From Lichenostomus cassidix (Eukaryota > Chordata > Aves > Passeriformes > Meliphagidae), in NCBI GenBank assembly GCA_008360975.2, contig CM039182.1:92091405-92155404 (forward strand): a DNA stretch of 64,000 nucleotides, given 5' to 3'. Below, in pieces: positions 29,301-42,732 of the stretch. The notes under the pieces were generated by a model. That model was not told the DNA's origin and did not search any database. It was given only the letters and a program-made list of their open reading frames with translations. The position numbers and the translations under genes are program-made. The number at the start of each line of letters is the position of its first letter. Positions within the stretch are counted from its first letter, which is position 1.

Positions 29301-31253
29301 CAGAAGCATCCAGGAGTGATGGCTTTCATGAATAGGCAGATTCTAGATCTCCTGGGGTTTTTAACTTCTTCATACCAAGAAACTAAAAAGCAGAAGCAGC
29401 CACCATTACTCTCAAGCAATCCTCAGGCATCTGACCAAGAAGATTCTGCCACTGTTATATTAATTTTGCAACTGGGGAACCTTGAGCAGTGTCATGGTCA
29501 AAGTAACTTGGAAGTCCTCAGAGCAGCAGACACCCCAACTCCAGGGATAACTTGGATCAAAGAGCTCCCTGGCTCACAATCCATCAGGAATGTCACTTGG
29601 CCATGGTGTATAATCCACCTTATACGCCATATATCATCTGATAACAAAATGATCTCACTTGTTCAGCTTAACACGTCACAACCCCACTCCTTCATAATTA
29701 TTTTGTTTGGTCACCAGTGGTGCTCAAGCACTAATAAAGTTAAAAGATCCCATCAAAAGATAAACACATGCAGGGTAAAGAAAGAGGCTCAGGAATTGAT
29801 TCATGCTTTAACACACTTGTAAACCAAAAGGTTTGCAAATGACTGATGTGAAGGCAGCAAGCACATCCAGGTAAACTTTATAAAGGGTACACAACCTGGC
29901 TATTGCTCCATGGAAAGGACAGTAAAAGAGAATTATATTTAGTTAACAGCAGCTTTGGTCTGTCTTCCTACTCTGCCTTTTTAAAGCATAAAATAGGACT
30001 ATGATTTCAATTTTAAATTACTCCTACTCACACACACATACCCGAGTTGATGATTTCTTAATGTTTTTATCATTCTAAATTCTGTAACACTCCCTTCACC
30101 ACTCAGAATGTACAAGAAACAAGAAAAAATTCAGAAACATTCACCAAAAACATATCCTGCAAGTTATTTCTCCAGAGACTCACGGCCTACAGGGTCATCT
30201 TGTATTTGAATAAATAATATGTTTCAGTAAATAAAATTAATTTGAACATAAATCCTCAGTCAGCATATCAATATAACAAACACACATATGCGTTTTGTCA
30301 TTTATTGTCAAATCCTAGCCTTATTACCCATCCCAGCATTGTAAATTAAATTAACAGGGCTGCACTGGGTTAACCCAGTCACCCTACCTGGCAGTCACTC
30401 TTGGGAAGATCACTAGAGAAACACAGCTCTGTGTTAATTGCATCTATTTTGCCAGACAAACCACAGCAACTAAAGCTACCTTATCTGTATGTAAAGCAGT
30501 TTCAAATTTATAAGGAAATGAAAATCTGAAAAACACTACTACCCTTTTTAAAATGCCTAGGAACAAAGAGTTCTGGAAAACACAGTATGCATATTGGGCT
30601 TTGTGACTAGATATGAAACAAAATGAAACCACCTCAGCGCTTCACGGGCCCTGGGAAGTTGCATGATGCTCCCACCACTCACTACGACAGATGTTTTGAA
30701 ATTTCCTTCTGCTGACATCTCAAAAACAGGATGATTAACCAAATATTTTTTTCTTGCTGGAAACTGATTGACATAGGTACTTAAAAAAAACCCAAAACCA
30801 AAAACAACATCCAACTTTGTACGTTTTTTTACCAACTGTTGCAATTTTGCTTCTTAAAATGCACTCTCTGCACCTTTCCTTCCACCACAGTATCTTTTGC
30901 CCCCAGCATCTGCCATTTTGTCAGCCTCAAAATTCACTGTTTCTTCCACTACAATTTACTTGAGGAAAGAAGCATTTGTAACATGTTTTCTTATTTCTTA
31001 TCACAGTCTTATGATAGCCATCATCTTGAGAATGCCTTAAATCCAGAAGACAGTCACTTTTCTGTATATACCTTAAATATACCATCCCCATTTTTATCAT
31101 TACTCATTACCGTTATTATCTAAAGCATCATCATTTTTAAGTTTCCACCTCTATTAGTCACTTTATGATTTCTCTCATAAGCTTTCCATTGCTACTGCTG
31201 ACTCAATATCTAATGTACACACAATAATCTGAGGTAAAGCAGCAGCACTAATA

Positions 31254-31477
31254 CGGTTTTCGCGTTGTTAAAACATAGATTAATCAATACATGTTAGAGC
31301 ATCCAGTCTCCCTCAGTCCCTACAGGATCGACCGTTCATTTCCCGGGTTGCATGCCTGATGCTGTAAAAGCTTCATCCTGTAGCAACTGGAGTTCGATTA
31401 GATAAAAGGCCCCTTTCAGCATCATGTTAGAGATATTAGAGCTGGTTTAGGGTGAGGCAGTCCCTGCTAAAAGCACG
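31254..31477. promoter_or_regulatory. CpG-retaining block, candidate conserved non-coding element
   Basis: Eight CpG dinucleotides fall within 224 bases (31254, 31261, 31263, 31329, 31333, 31344, 31395, 31476), whereas the surrounding intron has almost none. The block is high in complexity, contains no open frame of note, and includes TAAT/ATTA-type and GATTAGATAA-type motifs. This pattern is typical of enhancers preserved by selection, but no conservation data are available here. Confidence 0.3.
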
Positions 31478-33575
31478 GAGCCTCCCTACACAAAGAGGCT
31501 AGCTGACATACTGGAGGGGCTTTTTGGAGGGCTGATTGGCTCAGGCACAACAGGAACATGTATGCTGCATCATCTGAAATGGTGGCATCCCTTGGCATAT
31601 GGTGGGTTTCTCTGCAGAGCGCTGACACCAGAGAAAAAGCCCAGCTCAGCCCCAATCTGAGGGCTTGCAGCACCACCACCTTCACCCACACAGCCCTCTC
31701 AGTTGAATTTGACTCTCATCATTTGGTCTCAACTACTTTTGAAGTGTCATCTATGATAAAACCATTGACAGACCTTATTCACTCCTATTCCAAATGTCCA
31801 CTTATTTACACACCGATACTACGGCAGTCTTTTGCAGCTGGAGATCTGCTAAGAAAGGGTTAGTGCATTTCAGTTCACACACAAAAATCAGAATTTCTCC
31901 CTCCCTGAGCTGACCCTTAGCCAAGTTGAACACATTCCCAGCTCGCCTAAGTCGCTGGTGCCTGTGTGGCCAGCCAAGGACCAAAACACAGTAAGGGGAG
32001 CTGCTACTTGCATCAGTACAATTTTCTCTTGCCCAAGACAGGGGTAAACTCTGCCACACAAGTAACTACCTCCACCATCCCCATGAAGGGCTGCTCTGCT
32101 GCATGCTTCTCTACTATCATTCCTCAAGGCAAGCACTGCTTCTTCAACAAGGCTCCCTTACTGGAGCCATGGAGAGTGAGCCTGCCTGACACAGGAATGC
32201 TGTGCAGATCACAGCTTTTCACTGGTCCTTATCACCACCACACTACTTTAACAATTCAAGCTTGCTCTGTTATGGGTCACCGATTACTGTATTTTCTGGA
32301 CGGCAAAGAATGGTATGGGGAACAGTTTTTAGCTGATTTTTTTTTTTTAATGTGCTCAGGTACCAGAAGATACCAATAAATCTGCCGTGCTTAAGGAGAA
32401 GAGAAGCACCTTTCACATTATTGTTGGGAACAAGACAGGGGACACCACAAGATGGCACAACAGAGTGCTTTACACACATTTCCCTTACAGTCCAAGTTAG
32501 AGGACCCATTAACAGAAATGCTTATTTTGCTCCTGGGGAGCTGTTCAAATCTGCATAGCAATTTCTACTTCAGAGGCAGCAATGAACAAATGCTAGCTAG
32601 AAGACAGGTAAGCAAAAAGTATCCTTGTTTTAGAATTAATAACAACTAAGGCATGGACACACAAAGATTTGCCTAAAACAAAAAGGCAAAATGAAGTGGT
32701 AAAGCTTGGAGTAAAAAGGTCCTAATTCTGCAGTATGAGAAGAAACAACATAGCTTGGAGGTTTATCAGCAAATTAAGACAAAATTTCCAGACATAACTA
32801 AATATGTTCCAACAGCTCTAGCAACACTACCATTATCATCTACAGGCAGTGCCCTGGCCCTGTGAACTGTTTATAGAAGACACATGACTGAAATTGTGCT
32901 TCTTAAACACCTGTGAAGCACAAAGAACATGAACATTTGCTACAACCCTGTCTGCAATGAGCAAAGGATTCAGCTATTTTAGTAAAAGTGGGATTTCAGA
33001 AGAAGCAGAGACACGTTCACCTTTGGCCAGACATCACCTGTGGCAGCAACAGGACCCATGGACACCCCAACTGCCAAGCCCCTGTCACTTGAAGTAGCTT
33101 GTGATGTGATCATCAGTGGTGCAGACTGGGTCTGTCCTGATTTTAGAGACTTTACATTCAAAAGTTTTGTATTTTCTGCTATTAGCCACAGAGCTGCTTG
33201 TGGAGGGACAGCCACCTACTGCCTGTGTGTACAGGGTTCCCTTGTTCTAGTGACCAGTCAGTCATGGAACAGTTTCATGGCATTGTGAGAGATGTCCAAC
33301 CCTAAGCACTAAAGCTGACACACTCCCCTGCAGACTGCAAAACTTCCTTGTCATCCTGCTCACCACCACACGACTCCCAACAACAAAAAACCATAATGCT
33401 GTAAAACACTAAATACCAGAAGACCCACCTACTGGGTTATTTAAGGCTGCTCTAAGCCATAAAAACAGGAATCAGCAGTTGCATTTCAACGATTCAAAGT
33501 CCTCTCCACAGCACTGGACACAGCCAGGGCTGATCCCAGCCGAGGTAGAGGAGGGGAGCAGGCTCAACCACATAC

Positions 33576-33639
33576 CTTCACTTGTAACTCATCAATGAGG
33601 GGTAACACCACAAAAGGGGCGGGCTTTCCTTCTCTGTAC
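33576..33639 (-). other. Exon-like cassette, 64 nt, unassigned
   Basis: On the minus strand a GATGTAG acceptor is followed by 64 nt and a strong AAG/gtatgt donor. One frame is open throughout and reads YREGKPAPFVVLPLIDELQV followed by K, but 64 nt is not a multiple of three. If the preceding CARMIL1 exon ends in phase 0, as the next one begins, inclusion would shift the frame and meet TGA inside the cassette. It does not resemble the known CARMIL1 N-terminus. It could be a poison or alternative exon, an exon of an unrecognised transcript, or chance. Confidence 0.25.
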
Positions 33640-36600
33640 CTACATCACACAAAAATAGGTCACTAGCACATTAGTGTTAATACACCTTTATTTCACTTTT
33701 TTTTTCCTACTTTTGGTCTTATCTGCATACCGCCATTACACAGATTCACTGTTGCAGTTCAGGTTAGGATGTGCCTCAGCAGGATACCTTCCCCAGGTAC
33801 TCACCTTTTGCAATGTTCCTAGCCCCACCAATACTGGGTTAAAAAGCAGGTTGAAAACATTCTGTTGACTTGTAATTCAAAACACCCTGGGCTCCAGCAT
33901 TTTCTGTGCAACAGTTTTTTGCACTCTTGTACTACATCTCTCCATCATAAAAGGATCATATGGACACCATGTAGAAAAAACCCTGCCATTACCTGTCCAT
34001 GGTGTTAATAATAAGGAACATCCATACACCTTCCCTCTTCCTACACAGAGCTTCTCTCTGTGTTTACGCACAGCAGTTAAAACTGGAAGCATTTTGGTGT
34101 GCTGCATATGATGCTGTTTCTATGCAGAAGTAGCTGGAAATAGATTTTGCTATTACAGTGCTTTTATTCTTATCTTCTTTAATTTCATCACTTAGAAATG
34201 CCAGATTAAACATTTTGCAGTGATCCTTGGTGATGGGATTGCTCTCTTTCTAAGTGTGTCACAGCAACCATAATGAAGAACTTTAAAGACCAGGAAACAA
34301 AACAAAAACTTCAGGTTCAGAGGAGATGCAATTTGATCCACAATGCAAGCACTTCATAAGAAAGGCTTCTACAGCCATTCCTATTTGCTTTTAGCTACCA
34401 GCAATTAAATAAAGATTCAATTATCGAAGTGCAATGCACTTAGCTACACCTAATATTCAAGTAAAATAAATAAGCACAGTAGAACCGTTTTCCTCAATAA
34501 TCACTGCCCTAAACCACAGTTTCAAAAACACTGACCTTGGATAGCGCCAAGAAGGGCCAGAGGAAGATATCAGCTTAATAAATCTGTAGAATTAAGTCTT
34601 CTGTGTACTCTCCATGGCATACACAAATTGAAACACGAACACAAACTAACAGGCAGAGAATCATAAAAACCCCTAAGCCAAGTCAGTTCCTTCCCAAAAA
34701 AACCATTGCCATGGGTGCAAGACAAAAGCCTCTTCCCCATTAGGTCCAGAGGGGATGCAAGATCTGCTCCTCCACACTACTACAGTAGACTCATTGCTGT
34801 CCTCAAGTGCACTCTTGATTTCCTTTTCTTCCTCTTGCTTCCCCACAGTACCACTTTTCCATCTCTATAATCTGTAAAATACTAAGTACCCGCTGGAACT
34901 AACACAACTGCGACACCCACTCCATCCCTAATCACCTGAGCTACACTGCAAGACTTAATCTTTCTATACTTTGATATCTTAAGACCATCAATCTTTCAAG
35001 AGAGGGATGGTGCTTGAGTGCTGAAACCCCCTACTTGGCCATTTAAAATCCTCAAAAACTACCACTATACTCATAGCCCCCAAACTCGTATTTTGTTATA
35101 CTGTTTTACATTTTATAAGATGATCTCTTTAACAGCTATTTTATTTCTAATATATCACATTTCTCCTCTACTAAAGAAATCTTTTCTTTCAGAGTTTAAC
35201 ACACCTTCCAGAAATGGCAAAACAGGAGCAAACTACTCCCCTGCCCCTGCACAAGAAAGCACGGCTGGAAAGGACCTCCTTTTGCCCACTGCTATCCTCA
35301 CATGAAACAGGCAGTGAAAGGGAGGCCCCTTCCAGTATGGAGCTTTTCCATAGCTGCCATACTTTATTTTTTAAGTGGCAGGAGCTGAAGATGGCTGCCC
35401 AGGGCCAACCACCCACCCACCAACTCAGCTGACAAGCAGCTACCATCTCCTGGGGAGAACTCACAAAAGCTCCGCCGTCATGCACTTTACTCTTACAGCC
35501 AGGGTAGCTAAATAACTGAGGTGTGAACAGTGTTCCCACTTCCTTGCCATGCAGGCGTGTGATGCTGGATACATTTCTTTCTTAGGAAATTCTGCACTAG
35601 ACAAAGTCCCTCCCCCTGCTCCCACTCTGTATCTAACAGGCAGGAAACCCAGCAACCAGGCCAGCTTTAAGCAATGACACAGCTGATTGCATCTGGCTTC
35701 CCTTGGACAGAAATTCAGGAATTGCCACATTCCAGAAAAGCAATTTTGCCTCCAACACGCTGCAAAAAAATACTTGGCAGTCTCCCCCACTCCCAAAATG
35801 CACACTGTCTTGTCTTACCTAAGAAGCACAAGCTGCTTGCGCTGGGCAAAAACAACTAAGTAACCATTGATGGAGCTGATTTTTGAAAGTCTTATGATGT
35901 CAATTATCTAATGCTGTTAATCATTAAAAATGAATATGCTGCTATTCAATATAAAAGCCATTTTCATAATTTCTGGTTTCGCGAAGATTCTTGAATGTAT
36001 CACACCAATATTGCCTATGTGTTACTTGTGCAGCTTCCATACAATATACTAACCTGGCAAAATGCATGTAATAACAAAATATCCCCCTTTATCTGAGAAC
36101 AACATCTATTTGTAACAGCCAAATGGAAAACAAACTTAAAAAAAAGTCAGAAACCATACTCAAGGAAACTACAATCCACTGGATGCAAAAACCAAAACAT
36201 TATTCTGCTTCTCCAGCTTGGGAGTTAAGTGTAACAACTGCTACAACTTGGTACCCAACACTCAGCATCAAGTTACTCTTTGATATAAAAAAGATTTCTG
36301 TGGTTTTTAAACTACCTATGCCTGTGAAATGTGAAAAAATCACCTTGCTTCTCCAGAAAGCCTTCGCAAGATTCTGACGCAAAAGCCTTTTAAGTCAAAC
36401 TCTTTCTCAGAACAGTTTTGTGTGTGAATTTTGCTTTTATAAGCACTCATCCATATGCTTGATGCTACTTAACCATTGTTCGTTTCAGAACACAAGAGTC
36501 TTAGGGAGAGGAAGAGAGCTTTTAAAAGGTTACTTCACTACTTTACTACTTCTAAGTTGTGAATTTACAGCTCTGCTTGTCAGAGCAAGCTACAGAAGTG

Positions 36601-37789
36601 TAAAGCAAACTAGATCCTCCCGGGCTTTATCATTTTATCTAGAGTAATGATTTACAAGCTCCTCAATTTGTGGACTATCTTAATTTTCTCTATGCAGGTA
36701 TAGCACAGTCTGCCAAAAAGGAAAGTAAACCTTAGAATGGTCTTTGCTCTTTTTTTAGATGGTAGGTTTGCAGGCAACTCTCTTGTCATTCTCCAGGCCA
36801 CCAAGCCTTTGCTTACTCTCAGACAAGCCTTTCCCTGGAACAGCTTAAGCTCTCCTGCTGACCAAGCCAATCCACATGGCACACTAGTGTAAGTCAGCCT
36901 GGTTTTAAGGAAATTTAAAGCTCCCTTGAATAAGGCAAGTCAGTAAGTATCCTGACTGCACCATGGATGCAGTTTATTGCATGCTTTTTCTAGGCTTCCA
37001 TCTTCCTGAGCACCATGCTGCTCTTGCCACCAACACAGCCCAGCAGGTGATCGAAATAGAGAGAAAAATGAATACAGATAGAACTTTAGGAAGACAGAAT
37101 GCCTTCTAAACATAGGACCCTCGTGAGTATTATCTCTACCTATTCCATAGCATGGCTGAAGATCAAGTTGTTTGCCTACCCCTGGAGATGCACAGGGAAG
37201 CCTTCAGCTGAAATTCAATGTATCACAGACAAATTTTTTCATGCTGTATCTTGTCACTGCTCTACTTTTATGACTCTTGACACAGAATGTTTACACACAC
37301 ATTTGTGTCTTATTTTTTTAATCTTCTTAAGCCAGGCAGTACCTAAGTAAAACAAAGCCCCAAAAGCCTTTAGTAGTCTACTACAAAGAGACTTTAACAC
37401 CAACATGTTATCATCAGGGCTTCAAAGCCAATGTGAGACAAAACCCATGCTACAACCATGCTGAACCACCTCAAAGAAGCTATTGCCATTTTTTTTTCCC
37501 TTTCTTTTTGTAAAAGGTTGTGGTTTCTTTGATTATTTATGCTGGTGAATGGCATTTTTTGTTGTTTGGTGTTTTTTTTACCTGTAAAACCAAAACCAAA
37601 CATTAGCAATTGCATTTCCAAATGTTACTGTTGCCTTTCCTTGTCACCTACTAACTTCAGAGGGGATTTTAATACTTACTTCAGGCAGTGCAAGATTTCA
37701 TAAGTGAAGTATTAGCCAGTGTCCTGGGTACAGAGAAAAAGGGGATGGAGTTTCTAGCCCTGTTTAATTCCATACCATGCACATCATTG

Positions 37790-38100
37790 CTGGGGGTGTC
37801 ATTTTGGCAGGAAAACAACGATGACTATATTCCAACTCATTATCTCTCCTAGTTTTCCGCTATTATCGGAAAGGTAGAGGAAATAGAGCAGCTTGAGTGG
37901 GTGTAATTTTCCAGCCAGGTTTTAAACCACCACGGTCCATCTAAGTTTAGTTTGTAAGAACAGGGCCTGCAAGTGCAATTTTAAGTTTATGCCAGTTATA
38001 AAATATGGCTTTACCAGTTTAGCTAAATTTGCTTTTAATGCGACTATCATCCTTAGCCTAAATTCACAATAACATTGATTAACTATCGCTGAAGTTATAA
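37790..38100. promoter_or_regulatory. High-complexity CpG-retaining block, candidate conserved element
   Basis: The stretch holds several CpGs (for example CAACGATG, TTCCGC, ATCGG, CCACGG, ATGCGACT, ATCGCTG) in an otherwise CpG-poor intron, has no repeat-like character, and includes a short inverted repeat TTTCCG-CTATTAT-CGGAAA at 37854-37872 and homeodomain-like TTGATTAAC. Regulatory function is inference only. Confidence 0.22.
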
Positions 38101-41100
38101 ATCAACCATCAACCACTTCAATAAACTCACCTGGATTCAATCAATTTTGCTAGTATTCTCACAGAAATCAGAAAGGAAAATGTCATTCAACTGTGCTGCC
38201 TAAACAGCCAATTAATGTGTCTCATCACGATTTTTCTACCCACTTCTTGTTTATCAACTCTTCTCAAGATCTTTTGTTGCTTAAAGTTCTAAATGTTTTC
38301 TTTTCCTTTTGCTGAGCTCTAATACTTATAACCAACACAGGAGTTTTGTACAGCTAAAATTGGAAGTTTTAAAGTGTGAAGTTTTTGAATTACACAGCTA
38401 ACTTCCCAAACACGCCATAAATAAATGATCAGTCTTATTAGCAGGTTTTTACAAAATTTTACCCAACAGAATATCACATATATCAAAGATTTGAACTCTG
38501 CCCACACACAACCACTCGTATTATTGGATAATTAACTTCATTATTCAGATGAGAACATTAACCATGTCCGTAAAGCATAACCATCAAAAGTCAAAACCTC
38601 CCACCACAACTGCAACAGTGCAACAACCCCCCAGCTTTACCTTCCATTTCAATCATCACTTAATTTGTCTACATTATCTTTTTTTTTCAGACTACATACA
38701 GATGTCTTCTCTTTCCCTTCCTTAAATCCTAGCATTTCTCACCCAAATGCACCAAGAAATGAAGACAAGGAGAAGAAAGCATCCATGTATTAATGTGTCC
38801 ATGATAGAATGACTTTTCAAAGTCAGTTGCACTGCAGAGCTCACACCACTTCTGAAAAGGCCACTTCCTCCTTGCTCATAAATTAGATGAGAACTTAAGA
38901 GATCTCTGTCCTCAAGTATAGATTTCTCCTAAAATAGTGGTCAAGGGAGGTGGAAACAATGGGACACTCTACTGACATCTACTCCAGGCTGAGTAAAGAA
39001 GCTCCAGGAGACACTACTCTGCTCAAGCTAAAAAAGCATGAGTGCTCACTACCTAATATGTTTAAAAAAAACCCCAAAATTTGGCTTTTTGCCTCAAACA
39101 ATCACATCATCATGATCATAAAGTACATTTTTAATGAGGTCACTCCTACCCTAGAAGCTGTTATACACAAACATGTAGTTAAGGCCCTCATCTAAAAATG
39201 CAGGTGACAGAAGCAAGTAGATATAACTCTCTCAAGAACAGATGCCAAACACCAGGGTTTTAAAATAATGTATCTACGCCCAGTCTTTGCATGATAAAGA
39301 CCACAGTGCTTCATCCAATAATACCAGCATGGAGCCTGTAACCTCAGCTCCTCTCAATCTGATGCCTCGAGCAATTTCAGAAGCTAAGCATCTGTTGTGG
39401 TTGCTAATAGTCTGAAGAATTTTGCTTTCAAATATGCAAACGTGGTTGGGGGAGAAGGGGCAGTTTCACTTTCCTGCAGCCACATGAAAATACATAACAG
39501 CTTTCAACGTACATCATTGACTCACTCGTGGCACAAATCAATCAATTCTGTGAAGCTTCTGAAGCCTGGTAAATTAGCTAGAAAAAACACAACCTTCTAT
39601 GGCTCCTCAGGGTTCACAGTATGTGATCTGACCCTGGTTGTAACAATCATGTCACTAAAACAAATGATGAAGGAATCACAGCTGTCTGGAAATGCTGGTG
39701 CTCAACAATGCTCCCTTCAAACGAGTCAAAGCCTACAGACCACAGGCTTCAAGGAGCCCTGCACAGAGCCAGTGCAGCAACAGCTGCAAAAAAGTGAGAG
39801 CACCAAATGCAGATGTGGTGTAAGACATAACCACACAGGGCCAAGCCTCAGCTCTCACAACTGGATATCATTCCGAGGGAGGGGAACATGAAATTGATAC
39901 TTACCCGCAATCAAGCCAGAAAGAGGATTTAACATGAGGTAAAAACACTACAGAAGTGACAAATGTCAAGGTAATCCAGTTTTGAGGACTAACACAGTAA
40001 CTTTTCCTCTTCACTCAATTTCTAGTTTTTGCCACATTTCTGCTTCCAGCAGGCTGCATAATCAGTCCAAAGACTTCAATATCGCACAAGAATCTTCATT
40101 GTTAAGGACAGTGATTTTTATTTATACTGTCTGAAGTTGCTACTTGTTGGCAACATGCCAACATTCAACCTGTAAGAAGAAAAATTAGGCTGTGGCTGAG
40201 CAACCTTTTCCACTGTGGTTCTGTAAGATTTGTTCTATGTAGAAAAAAGAGAGATTACACTTACACACAGCAAGTTGAATGGATCTAGAAAGCCTGGGCT
40301 GCTCTACTGATAGCAGCTCTGCTTATGCTCAGTCAGCTTGCTTGAGACACACTACACTTCCTGACATGCAGTTCATGCAAGGCATGTCCGATTCTGGCTA
40401 CTGAGTTCACATAAACTTAAGAGTGGCTGTGATCTCAGAAATCCAGCATCCGTGGTTTCACCTGGATCAGTACAGGCTTGGAAATCCAGTAGAAATGCAC
40501 CATACCTAACTTCAGTATTCTACCCACCAAGTTTTGGTTTCCCCCCACCTCAAGTGCAATCAGATATCATGACCAGAGACTCAAATGCATGTGGGTTGCC
40601 ACGATCAAAGACAGAGGTTCAAAAACAGGTAATCTGTGCCAAGTCAAGCCATCCTGATTTAAAAGCTGTGAACACTTGACACTTACCAGGGACTGAGCTC
40701 TCTCCCAAAGGCAAGTTTACCCTGGGCTAAATTTGTCACCTTTCATATGCCTATGTTGCATTTCCAGTGCACTCAATTCCTACATTATCAAACGCACAGC
40801 TTGCCCTTTTGTCTGCAGCTACTTCAGCGCTATTTGCACCATGTTTCTGCCTGGAGGTTTGTCCCTCTGCTCCTGTGCCCATAGCTTGAGAAGCTCATAA
40901 TTGGCAGATCTGGGACACTAAATAATTCTTAGTGAAAGCCAGGAAGCTTCTGAAAACAACAAACAAGACAAAAAAACATCTCAGGCGGGGATGTGTGTAT
41001 GTGTAATGAATGAAAAACAGTGGCAACATAAAACTGTGTAAAAATATTTCTTTCCAGGTCACTTTTACCATGGAACGTGTTTTGATTCTCTTAATTCAGT

Positions 41101-41973
41101 GTTGCTGTTATAAACCCACCCCTTTTCATTAGCAAATACATAGAATGGCTGCAGAACCACACTTTACATGAGAAGCTGCTGTGTTCTATTCCAGATTATT
41201 AGTCTGAAATACCATCCCTTGCAGTGTATTTACTCCTGTGTATGTACAGCTAGTACTGCTTTTATAATGGAGCTGTGATTCAAGTATTTTCTGGTTCATT
41301 CTAACAAACTAATGCAGAGAGACTACAAATATAAAGTAACGAACAATTTTAAAGCAGCAAAAAAACCGTACTGATTTGTGTTTAATTTGCTGATTCCTGG
41401 AGAAGAGACACCTTTTGAACCTACAAACAAATGAGGCCATCTGAAAAGCATGAAGGAACGGATAAGACTTAAAACCTAATGTATTTTAAAAACCCAAACT
41501 AACTAAAAATTACAATCAATGCTATCTCCACAACCCATAGAACCGGTACCTTTCTGGTACAGCTTCAGAAATCAATTTTGATATCAAAGTACAGTCAACA
41601 AATCTATGTAGCACACACACAAAAGGAAGTCTAGAGTTCAACAATCCTCTCCGTCTTACCCTAGTTATTAATTAAAGCAGATGGCAGCAGGGGGGATGGG
41701 GATGGAAATAGCTACACGCAATTTGGGACACAAAAGAGGAAGACACCAAGCTTTATAATAGCCAAACAAATATATGGTGCCTTTTTTTCTAACCACATAA
41801 TCATGCAGAAATATTTGAGGATGACCCAGCACTAGAAGCAGAATCTACCTCTTCTTTCTTCCTCTTTTATGCATATAAACTGCTCTCTTCCAAGATCCAA
41901 GTACATCCACTAAACCATTGATAAACAACAGGAAATCTAAATAATCCAATCCAAAATGAAAAATCTCCGAACT

Positions 41974-41989
41974 AAAAAAAAAAAAAAAA
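41974..41989 (+). repeat. Poly-A run
   Basis: About 16 consecutive A in the upstream intron; no retroposon body is recognisable on either side. Confidence 0.85.
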
Positions 41990-42709
41990 GGAACTAAATT
42001 AATTCCCTGGCACGATACATAAAACTGCTTGCAAAGCGGGGAGCACTGCATCAGACCTGGCACTCCACATTCCCAGTCACACTTGCACAAAGCAGGCAAG
42101 AAAGTGAGGGAAATCAATTAGAAGTGAAAAGCCTCCATGCACGTGCCAAAATGCAGTCTTAGGATGCAGCTGTGTAGCACATCTAATCCAGCGTAACACA
42201 GCTAGCTAACCCAGAGAGGCTGAGCCCACTCTCCCCACAATTCCATCACACTGCAGGGCACTTGGAACATCACACAGCTGCTTAGGTTGCTCAACCAGGC
42301 TGAGGGGCTCCCACCATGTGCACACACACCGTATCAGTTCTTCAGCATTTGATGCAGGTGTCTATAGCCACGTCTATGCCACCAACCCAGACAGCAGAGA
42401 CATAACCTCTGCCAAAGGGGCAGGTGGCAAACAGAAATGGAAACTTCCTAGAATGGGCACAGCTGGCTCAGGCAGATCTTGCCAGCCATCTTGCATCAGA
42501 AGGAAGGCCTTCCTTAAGAGATTGACAAGTTCCATTATTTTAATTACCACTCTTTTGCTTTTCCTCAACAGGGCAAACCCCCAAAATGAGAAGAGAACCC
42601 TAGCCTAGCTTTTCTTTAGACAGGACCAGACATAAGAAGGGTATAATTATTGCAGGAAAGAGCAGAAGAGGAAGGGCAGTGTAATGAAGCATCTAGTGAT
42701 GCACCACAG

Positions 42710-42732
42710 CAGGATGACTTTGAGTCATCCTG
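42710..42732. repeat. Perfect 10-bp inverted repeat with an AP-1-type site
   Basis: CAGGATGACT (42710-42719) pairs with AGTCATCCTG (42723-42732) around a TTG loop. TGAGTCA at 42721-42727 is an exact AP-1/TRE consensus. Whether it binds anything is unknown. Confidence 0.7.

Noticed and set aside
29316..29822. Longest open frame in the window, 168 codons on the plus strand
   Set aside because: No recognisable domain, no start context or splice framing of note, and composition like surrounding intron. In 64 kb of AT-rich DNA one such frame is expected by chance.
38122..38148. 27-nt micro-exon-like segment on the minus strand with a good pyrimidine tract and a CAG/gtgagt donor
   Set aside because: Its acceptor would be GAG, and the phase-0 frame contains TGA; more likely a chance donor.
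39397..39891. 164-codon plus-strand open frame
   Set aside because: No similarity to any family I know and no supporting signals; likely chance.
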